NCBI GenBank assembly: GCA_018400355.1
Contig: JAGYMV010000062.1
Location: 1-5,313 of the forward strand
Source of the DNA: Wenzhouxiangella sp.
Lineage (GTDB): Bacteria > Pseudomonadota > Gammaproteobacteria > Xanthomonadales > Wenzhouxiangellaceae
DNA length: 5,313 nucleotides
Direction: 5' to 3'
Each line of letters begins with the position of its first letter. Positions within the stretch are counted from its first letter, which is position 1. Below are positions 1-5,313 of the stretch, piece by piece. Both the position numbers and the translations under genes were made by a program. The notes under the pieces were generated by a model. That model saw only the letters and a program-made list of their open reading frames with translations, made no database searches and was not told where the DNA came from.

Positions 1-2
1 CA

Positions 3-125
3 GAATTGGCATTCGCGCGCACGCGGGCTGCACTCGCCCGTGCCGATTTACAAGCCAAACGCGAGGCCTTTGAGGCGCTGCAAGCCAATCTGGTCGAGGC
101 CTACGGCGAGGAGGTGTTGCCATGA
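3..125 (+). CDS. 3' end of an alpha-helical, Ala-rich protein (partial)
   Basis: An open frame enters from the left edge and stops at the TGA at 123-125, giving about 40 residues of C-terminus that end in the residues EVLP. The segment is rich in Ala, Glu, Arg, Leu and Gln with no Gly or Pro until near the end, so it is very likely a continuous helix or coiled coil. Its stop overlaps the next start by 4 bases (ATGA), and its last codons contain the Shine-Dalgarno of the downstream lipoprotein gene, so the two are almost certainly co-transcribed and translationally coupled. The downstream protein has a DUF4398-like helical N-terminal part. A small DUF4398-type envelope protein upstream would fit, but that is inferred from context; too little sequence is present to name it. 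Confidence 0.7.
   Translation, partial: ELAFARTRAALARADLQAKREAFEALQANLVEAYGEEVLP
109..115 (+). promoter_or_regulatory. Strong ribosome binding site for the OmpA-family lipoprotein gene
   Basis: AGGAGGT is a full match to the anti-Shine-Dalgarno core and lies 6 bases before the ATG at 122. It sits inside the last codons of the upstream gene. It settles the start at 122, which also gives an intact lipoprotein signal peptide. Confidence 0.85.
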
Positions 126-1117
126 GTCGCGCCATTTTTGCCCCAGCTTTGCTGTTGCTTGTGGTCGCCTGCGCCACGCCGATGCCATCTGAGAATGACC
201 AGCGCCTGCAAAACCTCCGAGCCGAACTCACGCGGCTGTTGGAAGACACCGAAGTGGCTGAGCGGGTGCCACTGGCCGTGGCCGACGCCGAACGCGCGGT
301 TCGAGCCGCCACCGCCGAAGGCATCACCGGTGATGAGCGCTATCATCGGACCGTGATGGCTGAAAAACGCATTGAGATTGCCCGCGCTGAAAGCTATCGG
401 GTTGAAGCCGAACGCGATATTGAAGCGATTGAACAATCCATCACCGAGCTTCGGCTTCGTGCCAGCCAGCTCGAAGTGCAACGCGCCCGAGCAGAGGCCG
501 AGCAAGCAAGGCTTGCCAGCGTCGCCACCGAAGAAGAAATCCAACGGACCAGACAACAGGCTCTAACCGCTGAAGACCTTCGCCAGCAGGCCAGCGAGAG
601 CGCGCGTCTGGCCCGAGAAGAAGCCGAAGCCGCCCGACGTTTAACTGAGGCACAAGCCACTGAAATTGCACTGGCCCGGCGCGAAGCCGAGCTGGCATCG
701 GAAGCCGCCGCTTCGCTGCAGCGCCGCTTGGAATTGATGGAGCTGAGAGAAACAGACCGCGGGATGGTGATCACCTTGGGTGATGTGCTGTTTGATACCG
801 GTGAGACCAGCATGGCCGAACAAGCCAAGTCCAATTTGGCCGATGTGGTGGAATTGTTGCAAAGCGAGCCCAACAAACGGGTTCGGATCGAGGGCCACAC
901 CGACGCCACCGGGGCGCAAGCGGTGAACCTTCGCATCTCGCAACAACGCGCCGATGCGGTGGCCGATGAACTGATCGCGCGCGGCGTGAGTGCCGAACGC
1001 ATTGAGGCCGTGGGCATGGGGCCTGATTTTCCAATCGCCAGTAACGACACAGCCGAAGGCAGGAGCCAAAACCGCCGAGTGGATGTCATCTTGTTGGAGG
1101 ACTCGCCAGACACTTAA
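122..1117 (+). CDS. OmpA-family peptidoglycan-binding outer-membrane lipoprotein with DUF4398-like helical region
   Basis: The 331-residue product begins with a lipoprotein signal peptide: a hydrophobic core at residues 5-16 and the lipobox V14-V15-A16-C17. Residue 18 is Ala, not Asp, which suggests sorting to the outer membrane. Residues about 24-205 are a long charged helical region rich in Ala, Glu and Arg; its first part (about 28-105) resembles DUF4398. Residues about 213-325 form an OmpA C-terminal domain. D261 in the HTD motif and R276 in the QQRAD motif keep the exact 15-residue spacing of the diaminopimelate-binding Asp271/Arg286 pair of E. coli OmpA, and the closing QNRRVDV motif is present. 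The protein is therefore expected to be anchored in the outer membrane by lipid and to reach peptidoglycan through the helical stalk. This architecture resembles Pal/YiaD-like tethers but with a much longer spacer. The exact physiological role is unknown. The family call is firm; the DUF4398 label is less certain. Confidence 0.93.
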   Translation: MSRAIFAPALLLLVVACATPMPSENDQRLQNLRAELTRLLEDTEVAERVPLAVADAERAVRAATAEGITGDERYHRTVMAEKRIEIARAESYRVEAERDIEAIEQSITELRLRASQLEVQRARAEAEQARLASVATEEEIQRTRQQALTAEDLRQQASESARLAREEAEAARRLTEAQATEIALARREAELASEAAASLQRRLELMELRETDRGMVITLGDVLFDTGETSMAEQAKSNLADVVELLQSEPNKRVRIEGHTDATGAQAVNLRISQQRADAVADELIARGVSAERIEAVGMGPDFPIASNDTAEGRSQNRRVDVILLEDSPDT

Positions 1118-1183
1118 AACTGGATCGTGCGACTGAAAAGCATTGTGAGTACCTGGCCATTGGCTGTTTATTTTTTGACACAC

Positions 1184-1190
1184 AGGAGAG
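1184..1190 (+). promoter_or_regulatory. Ribosome binding site for the YdcH-family gene
   Basis: AGGAGAG lies 9 bases before the ATG at 1200, at the end of an AT-rich 82-base intergenic gap (1118-1199). It supports the 1200 start. The rest of the gap holds no terminator or promoter that I can call with confidence. Confidence 0.75.
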
Positions 1191-1199
1191 CCACTAAAA

Positions 1200-1415
1200 A
1201 TGTTTGAATCACAACAAAATGAAGTCGAGCAACTACTCCAATCCAACCCCGAATTTAAAAGTCTCTACAACGAACACAAACAACTCGAGAAGCGGGTGAT
1301 TGCTGCTGAAAATGGCACCGCACCCATGGCCGATGAATCACTCAACCAACTCAAGCGCGAGAAATTGCGCATCAAAGACCGCCTCACGCGGTTGATGGAA
1401 GAGTCCAATAGCTGA
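1200..1415 (+). CDS. YdcH family protein (DUF465), small helical hairpin
   Basis: The 71-residue product matches the usual size and pattern of DUF465/YdcH proteins. A first charged helix (about 5-37, with the NPEFKSLYNEHKQLEK stretch) is followed by a short Gly/Pro-containing turn (about 39-43), then a second helix (about 46-67) carrying the family's characteristic LKREKLRIKDRL segment. There is no signal peptide or membrane segment, so it should be cytoplasmic; family members are expected to form short helical hairpins or coiled coils. The biochemical function of DUF465 is not established. It has a good ribosome binding site and ends 8 bases before the cystathionine beta-synthase gene, so the pair is probably one operon. 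Whether the small protein has any link to that enzyme is only a guess from position. Confidence 0.88.
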   Translation: MFESQQNEVEQLLQSNPEFKSLYNEHKQLEKRVIAAENGTAPMADESLNQLKREKLRIKDRLTRLMEESNS

Positions 1416-1423
1416 GTCCAACC

Positions 1424-2812
1424 ATGAACCGTTACAACAATGTGCTCGAGATGATCGGCCACACCCCGATCGTCCGAGTACAACACCTCGATACGGGCCC
1501 ATGTGAGCTCTACCTCAAACTAGAAAGCACCAACCCCGGTGGGTCGATTAAAGACCGCATTGCGCTGCACATGATTGAGGCCGCCGAAAAGCGGGGGCAG
1601 CTGACCGCCGGAGCCACCATTGTCGAGGGCACCGCGGGCAACACAGGCCTTGGGCTGGCCTTGGTGGCCCAGGCCAAAGGCTACCGTTTGGTGTTGGTGA
1701 TCCCCGACAAAATGAGTCGCGAAAAAATATCGACTCTGAAAGCCATGGGTGCTGAGGTGATCATCACCCGGTCTGATGTGGGCAAAGGCCACCCCGAGTA
1801 TTACCAAGACCTGGCCCAACAAGTCGCCGATGAGCTGGCCGCTGAGGGCCACAATGTCTACTTCATCAATCAATTTGCCAACCCAGACAACCCTGAGGCC
1901 CACGAACTGACCACAGGCCCTGAGATGTGGGAACAAATGGACCAACAACTCGATGCGGTGGTCATTGGCGTGGGGTCTAGTGGAACGATCACCGGATTGT
2001 CTCGCTACTTTGCATCCGTCGCACCAGACTTAGAATTGGTGCTGGCCGATCCCGAAGGCTCGATTTTGGCGGACTACATTGCCACCGGGGTGGTGCCCAC
2101 CGATGCTGGCGGTTGGTTGGTGGAAGGCATTGGTGAAGACTTCTTGCCCTCGATCAGTGATTTTTCGCGGGTCAAGAAAGCCTATGCCATCTCAGACCGC
2201 GAGAGTTTTAAAATGGCCCGCCAACTCCTAGAGAGCGAAGGTCTGATGGGCGGCTCATCGACCGGGACCTTGGTGGCCGCAGCCGTTCGTTATTGCCAAG
2301 AGCAAACCACGCCCAAGCGCGTCTTGTCGTTGGTTTGTGACACCGGCAATCGCTATTTGTCCAAAGTCTACAACAGCTACTGGTTGCGCGAGCACGGCTT
2401 AATCGATGGCAGCAATTTTGGTGATTTGCGAGACCTCATCGCCCGACCCATGGCCAGCCGCGATGCGGTGGTGGTGGGCGCAGAAGAATCGTTGTCGAAT
2501 GCCTACAAACGCATGATGCTCTATGACATCTCGCAGTTGCCGGTGATGGACGGTGAGCGCATCGTCGGTCTAATCGACGAATCTGATATCCTGTTGGCGG
2601 TTTATGAAGATGAGTCGCGCTTTGGGCGGTCTGTGTCTTCGGCCATGGTGACCGATCTGGAATTCATTGATTATCGAGCCACCATGGATGAACTGTTGCC
2701 GATTTTCAATCGAGATCATGTCGCCATTGTGATGGACAAAGGTGAATTTTTGGGCCTGATCACCCGCATTGATCTATTGAATTTCTTACGCGCAAGGGCC
2801 AATCGAGACTGA
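1424..2812 (+). CDS. Cystathionine beta-synthase (PLP-dependent, with C-terminal CBS domain pair)
   Basis: The 462-residue cytoplasmic enzyme is expected to condense serine with homocysteine to cystathionine, the first step of reverse transsulfuration. The fold-type II PLP domain spans about 1-325. The Schiff-base lysine is K43 in GGSIKDR; the PLP-contacting loop is GTAGNTG (69-75, N73); the phosphate-binding loop is GSSGTITG (184-191); and T307 in CDTGNRY corresponds to the residue that contacts the pyridine nitrogen. DPEGSIL (209-215) and EGIGEDF (234-240) match cystathionine beta-synthases rather than plain cysteine synthases. Two CBS domains follow at about 338-395 and 402-460. There is no N-terminal haem-binding extension as in the animal enzyme. 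O-acetylserine- or H2S-related side activity cannot be excluded from sequence. It lies 8 bases after the YdcH-family gene and has no clear Shine-Dalgarno of its own, suggesting translational coupling. A cystathionine gamma-lyase gene, often the partner, is not downstream here. Confidence 0.92.
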   Translation: MNRYNNVLEMIGHTPIVRVQHLDTGPCELYLKLESTNPGGSIKDRIALHMIEAAEKRGQLTAGATIVEGTAGNTGLGLALVAQAKGYRLVLVIPDKMSREKISTLKAMGAEVIITRSDVGKGHPEYYQDLAQQVADELAAEGHNVYFINQFANPDNPEAHELTTGPEMWEQMDQQLDAVVIGVGSSGTITGLSRYFASVAPDLELVLADPEGSILADYIATGVVPTDAGGWLVEGIGEDFLPSISDFSRVKKAYAISDRESFKMARQLLESEGLMGGSSTGTLVAAAVRYCQEQTTPKRVLSLVCDTGNRYLSKVYNSYWLREHGLIDGSNFGDLRDLIARPMASRDAVVVGAEESLSNAYKRMMLYDISQLPVMDGERIVGLIDESDILLAVYEDESRFGRSVSSAMVTDLEFIDYRATMDELLPIFNRDHVAIVMDKGEFLGLITRIDLLNFLRARANRD

Positions 2813-2844
2813 TCTCTGCCCTTGATTTGTTGCTGATTGGATCC

Positions 2845-2876
2845 TGCACAGGTGGAAAAGCGCCCCTGTGTACAGG
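2845..2876 (+). repeat. Inverted repeat with three related arms ahead of the AbgT-family gene
   Basis: TGCACAGG (2845-2852) can pair with CCTGTGTA (2865-2872) in an 8-base stem with one G-T pair and a 12-base loop. The second arm can instead pair with the adjacent CAGG (2873-2876) in a 4-base stem with a four-base loop. No T-run follows, so it is not a standard intrinsic terminator. The structure ends 2 bases before the ribosome binding site of the transporter gene. It could be an operator for a dimeric regulator or an RNA structure affecting translation; both are inferences. The rest of the 2813-2890 gap shows no convincing promoter. Confidence 0.4.
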
Positions 2877-2878
2877 TT

Positions 2879-2883
2879 AGGAA
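2879..2883 (+). promoter_or_regulatory. Ribosome binding site deciding the AbgT-family start
   Basis: AGGAA lies 7 bases before the ATG at 2891. The same frame is open further upstream to a TTG at 2837, but that codon has no Shine-Dalgarno and would add 18 residues encoded by the hairpin region, so 2891 is preferred. Confidence 0.7.
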
Positions 2884-2890
2884 CAACACC

Positions 2891-4450
2891 ATGGCTGACA
2901 CACAAACACAATCTCGGGGTTTGTTTACCCGCTTCTTAGACACCGTGGAATGGTTGGGCAACTTATTGCCCCACCCCGTGACCTTGTTTGCGGTGTTGGC
3001 CACGGCCATGGTGTTTCTATCGGGATTTTTTGGTGCGATCGGTCTGAGTGTGGGGGATCCCCGTCCCGGCAATGAAGGGGTCATGATTGAGGCGGTGAGC
3101 CTGCTCAATGCCGAAGGCGTTCGAATGATTTTGGGGAATCTGGTCTCCAACTTTGTCAACTTCGCACCCTTGGGTGTGGTGTTGGTGGCCATGCTGGGCG
3201 TGGGGGTGGCTGAGAAATCCGGTCTGTTGTCTGCCATGGTCCGAGGCATTGTGCTCAATGCCCCCAAACACGCCGTGACCTTTGCCATTGTGTTTGCTGG
3301 TGTGATCTCCAACACCGCCTCAGAAATGGGCTATGTGGTGTTGGTGCCTTTGGCGGGCGCCATCTTTTTGGCCCTGGGCCGTCACCCCTTGGCGGGCATG
3401 GCCGCGGCGTTTGCTGGTGTATCTGGCGGTTACAGCGCCAATCTTTTAATTGGCACCGTTGACCCATTGCTGGCCGGCATCACCCAAGAAGCGGCGCGTT
3501 TGATTGACCCGAGTTACTCGGTCTATGCCACCGCCAACTGGTATTTCATGATCGCCTCGACCTTTATGATCACCTTGATTGGTGCCTTGGTCACGATTTA
3601 TGTGGTCGAGCCCAAGCTCGGTGCTTACGATGCCAGCAACGCCGATGCCTCCATTTTGGACGACCGCGCGATGGAGCCACTCACCGCCGATGAGAAGCGG
3701 GGGCTGTTTCGCGCTGGTCTGGCCGCGTTGGCATTGTTTGCTTTGATCGCCTTTTTGGCCATTCCTGAGACCGGTGTGCTCCGCGATCCTGAAACAGCCA
3801 GCCCAAGGCCTTTCTTCCAATCGATTGTCGCGTGGATCTTTATTTTCTTTTTGGCCACGGGCTTTGCTTATGGCAAAACCGTGGGCACCATGCGAAATGA
3901 TCGAGACATGATCGACGGCATGGCCTCAGCCATAGCGACCTTGAGCCTCTATATCACCTTGGTGTTTTTTGCCGCTCAATTTGTGGCGTTTTTTGGCTGG
4001 TCCAATTTGGGGGTCATCACCGCCGTCTTAGGGGCTGGCTTTTTACAAGACGTGGGACTAACAGGGCCTGTTGTATTCATCTTTTTCATCTTGATGTGTG
4101 CCGGTGTCAACCTCATGCTCGGTTCGGCCTCAGCGCAATGGGCGGTGACGGCACCGATTTTTGTGCCCATGCTGATGCTCATTGGCTACGCGCCCGAACT
4201 GATCCAGGCGGCTTACCGCATTGGTGATTCCACCACCAACATCATCACCCCAATGATGAGTTATTTTGGGCTGATCCTCGCGTGGGCGGCGCGTTACAAC
4301 AAAAACATGGGCATTGGCACCTTGATTGCCACCATGCTGCCCTATTCCATGTTCTTCTTATTGTTCTGGATGATTTTGTTTTATGTGTGGGTGTTTGTGC
4401 TGGGCTTCCCTGTGGGTCCCGATGCACCCACCTACTACTCCATGGGTTAG
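2891..4450 (+). CDS. AbgT/YdaH-family transporter (p-aminobenzoyl-glutamate / antifolate transport family)
   Basis: The 519-residue inner-membrane protein matches the AbgT family in length and throughout its sequence. A short cytoplasmic N-terminus (about 1-28, including the WLGNLLPHPV motif) is followed by many hydrophobic segments, at about 30-53, 91-108, 129-162, 166-188, 216-238, 275-292, 309-326, 347-368, 372-412, 424-437, 451-468 and 474-506, compatible with the family's transmembrane helices plus re-entrant hairpins. W417, P435 and R443 have the same spacing as the functionally important Trp400, Pro418 and Arg426 that I recall for Alcanivorax YdaH; D191 in the TVDPLL motif is a likely match to its key Asp. 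Known members import p-aminobenzoyl-glutamate (E. coli AbgT) or export sulfonamides and p-aminobenzoate-type compounds (YdaH, MtrF). No abgA/abgB peptidase genes are nearby, so an efflux role is somewhat more likely, but the substrate is not shown by sequence. It is likely an operon leader for the two genes that follow. Confidence 0.92.
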   Translation: MADTQTQSRGLFTRFLDTVEWLGNLLPHPVTLFAVLATAMVFLSGFFGAIGLSVGDPRPGNEGVMIEAVSLLNAEGVRMILGNLVSNFVNFAPLGVVLVAMLGVGVAEKSGLLSAMVRGIVLNAPKHAVTFAIVFAGVISNTASEMGYVVLVPLAGAIFLALGRHPLAGMAAAFAGVSGGYSANLLIGTVDPLLAGITQEAARLIDPSYSVYATANWYFMIASTFMITLIGALVTIYVVEPKLGAYDASNADASILDDRAMEPLTADEKRGLFRAGLAALALFALIAFLAIPETGVLRDPETASPRPFFQSIVAWIFIFFLATGFAYGKTVGTMRNDRDMIDGMASAIATLSLYITLVFFAAQFVAFFGWSNLGVITAVLGAGFLQDVGLTGPVVFIFFILMCAGVNLMLGSASAQWAVTAPIFVPMLMLIGYAPELIQAAYRIGDSTTNIITPMMSYFGLILAWAARYNKNMGIGTLIATMLPYSMFFLLFWMILFYVWVFVLGFPVGPDAPTYYSMG

Positions 4451-4804
4451 GTGGTGACCAACCAGCCCCCCTCACCCACCGAGCTTCGCTTGGAGAAATC
4501 CAAGCGCCTGCTCGTCATCGAGTTCGATGATGGCGAGCGCTTTGAGCTCCCTTGTTCTTATCTCAGAACCCACTCACCATCGGCTGAAGTGCGCGGGCAT
4601 GGGCTTTCAGAACCCATGCTCTTGCCGGGAAAGGATGACGTCAACATTGAGGCCATTGAACCGGTGGGCAATTATGCGGTCATCTTGACCTTCGATGATG
4701 GGCACAAAACCGGTATCTATTCGTGGTCATTTCTTTACGGGCTTGGCGTTAATATGGACAGCAATCTAAAACGTTATTCGGAAAGAATGAACCAACAGCC
4801 ATGA
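4451..4804 (+). CDS. DUF971 domain protein (gamma-butyrobetaine hydroxylase N-terminal-like)
   Basis: The product has about 117 residues and is nearly all one DUF971 domain (about 9-108). Hallmarks are the opening PTELRL, the LPCSYLRTHSPSAEVRGHG segment (33-51) and the closing IYSWSFLYGLG (89-99). The same domain forms the N-terminus of gamma-butyrobetaine hydroxylase and the C-terminus of Mrp/HCF101-type iron-sulfur carrier proteins; the function of the stand-alone bacterial form is not settled. Here it has only one Cys (C35), so no metal site of the hydroxylase type is evident. The start is GTG at 4451, or GTG at 4454, directly after the transporter's TAG and in the same frame. No good Shine-Dalgarno is present, so re-initiation after transporter translation is likely. 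Its stop overlaps the ubiE start (ATGA), and DUF971-ubiE adjacency is known in gammaproteobacteria. Confidence 0.88.
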   Translation: MVTNQPPSPTELRLEKSKRLLVIEFDDGERFELPCSYLRTHSPSAEVRGHGLSEPMLLPGKDDVNIEAIEPVGNYAVILTFDDGHKTGIYSWSFLYGLGVNMDSNLKRYSERMNQQP

Positions 4805-5313
4805 CTGAGCCCTCACACAAACAAAAAGACACCATCGATTTTGGTTTTCGCGAGGTCGATCCAGCCGAAAAAACCGCTATGGTGCGTGAAGTGTTCGATA
4901 CCGTGGCTGACCGCTATGATGTGATGAACGACTTGATGTCGGTGGGCATCCATCGCGTGTGGAAATGGCATTTTGTCGAGCAATGCCGTTTTCAAAGGGG
5001 ACAAAAGCTCCTCGATCTGGCCGGTGGAACGGGTGACATCGCACGCCTAGCCAGCGGCAAAGGTGTTGATGTGGTCATTGCAGACATCAACGCCGCGATG
5101 CTCAAAGCAGGCCGGCGGCGCATGGACGACCAAGGCCTGACCCATCGCTTTGAATGGGTCAATGCCAACGCCGAACACCTGCCCATGGGCGAGGCGCAAT
5201 TTGACCACGTCACCATCGTCTTTGGTCTTAGAAACGTCACGCACCGGGCGCTGGCGCTCAAAGAAATGCAACGGGTACTGAAGCCGGGTGGTTTTTTGCA
5301 CATCATGGAGTTT
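4801..5313 (+). CDS. ubiE: Ubiquinone/menaquinone biosynthesis C-methyltransferase UbiE (5' part, cut by window end)
   Basis: The frame is open from ATG 4801 to the window edge, giving 171 residues of a protein that is usually about 250 long; the C-terminal third is missing because the window ends. UbiE methylates the ring carbon of 2-polyprenyl-6-methoxy-1,4-benzoquinol in ubiquinone synthesis, and of demethylmenaquinol where menaquinone is made, using S-adenosylmethionine. Diagnostic features are the N-terminal DFGF motif (13-16), the RYDVMNDLMSVGIHRVWK segment (38-55), the methyltransferase motif I LDLAGGTGD (71-79), the acidic ribose-binding residue D95 in ADIN, NANAEHLP (121-128), FGLRNVT (141-147) and the VLKPGG motif (159-164). 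The loop between motif I and ADIN is about three residues shorter than in E. coli. The start overlaps the DUF971 stop by 4 bases, implying coupling; a GGAAAG 15 bases upstream is a weak, distant Shine-Dalgarno. Confidence 0.96.
   Translation, partial: MTEPSHKQKDTIDFGFREVDPAEKTAMVREVFDTVADRYDVMNDLMSVGIHRVWKWHFVEQCRFQRGQKLLDLAGGTGDIARLASGKGVDVVIADINAAMLKAGRRRMDDQGLTHRFEWVNANAEHLPMGEAQFDHVTIVFGLRNVTHRALALKEMQRVLKPGGFLHIMEF

Noticed and set aside
394..1113. Long antisense open frames over the OmpA-family gene (including 394-1113 and 641-1246 on the - strand).
   Set aside because: They lie opposite a clear, family-matched gene. Their products are of low-complexity Ser/Ala/Arg type or lack recognisable motifs, as expected from shadows of a GC-rich coding strand.
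1143..1172. A possible promoter, TTGTGA with TTTATT 18 bases later, in the gap before the YdcH-family gene.
   Set aside because: Each box matches the consensus at only four of six positions and the -10 lacks the key A at position two; this is at the level of chance in an AT-rich gap.
1155..1176. GGCC-ATT-GGCT followed by a T-rich run, resembling an intrinsic terminator after the OmpA-family gene.
   Set aside because: The stem has only four pairs, one of them G-T, with a three-base loop. It is too weak to call, though the T-rich stretch leaves a small possibility.
1175..1180. A perfect TTGACA -35-like hexamer upstream of the YdcH-family gene.
   Set aside because: A -10 box at normal spacing would fall on the start codon at 1198-1203, where the bases do not match, and the transcript would lack the ribosome binding site.
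2837..2890. An upstream TTG start for the transporter that would add 18 residues.
   Set aside because: No Shine-Dalgarno precedes it, the added residues are unlike the family N-terminus, and the ATG at 2891 has a well-placed AGGAA.
2716..3315. A 199-residue open frame on the - strand across the end of the cystathionine beta-synthase gene, the gap and the start of the transporter gene.
   Set aside because: It covers parts of two well-supported genes on the other strand, and its product shows no domain or sensible hydrophobic pattern.

Overview
This 5.3-kb window looks like chromosomal DNA from a gammaproteobacterium. All supported genes lie on the + strand and are tightly packed: two start/stop overlaps, one in-frame abutment and one 8-base gap. 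The taxonomic call rests on a UbiE that closely follows the E. coli pattern, on a DUF971 gene directly before ubiE (a pairing known in this class), and on an outer-membrane OmpA-type lipoprotein. Nothing in the sequence fixes the genus. I see no mobile elements, tRNA or rRNA genes, CRISPR arrays or signs of recent transfer.

Layout. (1) Bases 1-1117, envelope module: the 3' end of a helical, Ala-rich protein overlaps by 4 bases a 331-residue OmpA-family lipoprotein, which has a lipobox, a long Glu/Ala/Arg-rich helical region and a C-terminal peptidoglycan-binding domain. (2) Bases 1200-2812, sulfur amino-acid module: a 71-residue YdcH/DUF465 protein lies 8 bases ahead of a PLP-dependent cystathionine beta-synthase carrying a C-terminal pair of CBS domains. 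(3) Bases 2891-4450: an AbgT/YdaH-family membrane transporter, preceded by a 78-base gap that holds a hairpin-forming repeat. (4) Bases 4451-5313: a DUF971 protein begins on the codon right after the transporter's amber stop, in the same frame. It overlaps by 4 bases with ubiE, the ubiquinone/menaquinone C-methyltransferase, which runs off the window end.

The genes do not form one obvious pathway. YdcH with cystathionine beta-synthase probably makes one transcription unit, and transporter, DUF971 and ubiE another, though the intergenic gaps (82 and 78 bases) contain no convincing terminator, so longer read-through transcripts are possible. The most unusual points are the single amber codon separating the transporter from the DUF971 gene in the same frame, the transporter standing at the head of a ubiquinone-type cluster, and the three-armed repeat just before the transporter's ribosome binding site. 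I find no evidence of a wholly new system; most of the window is conserved housekeeping and accessory metabolism.
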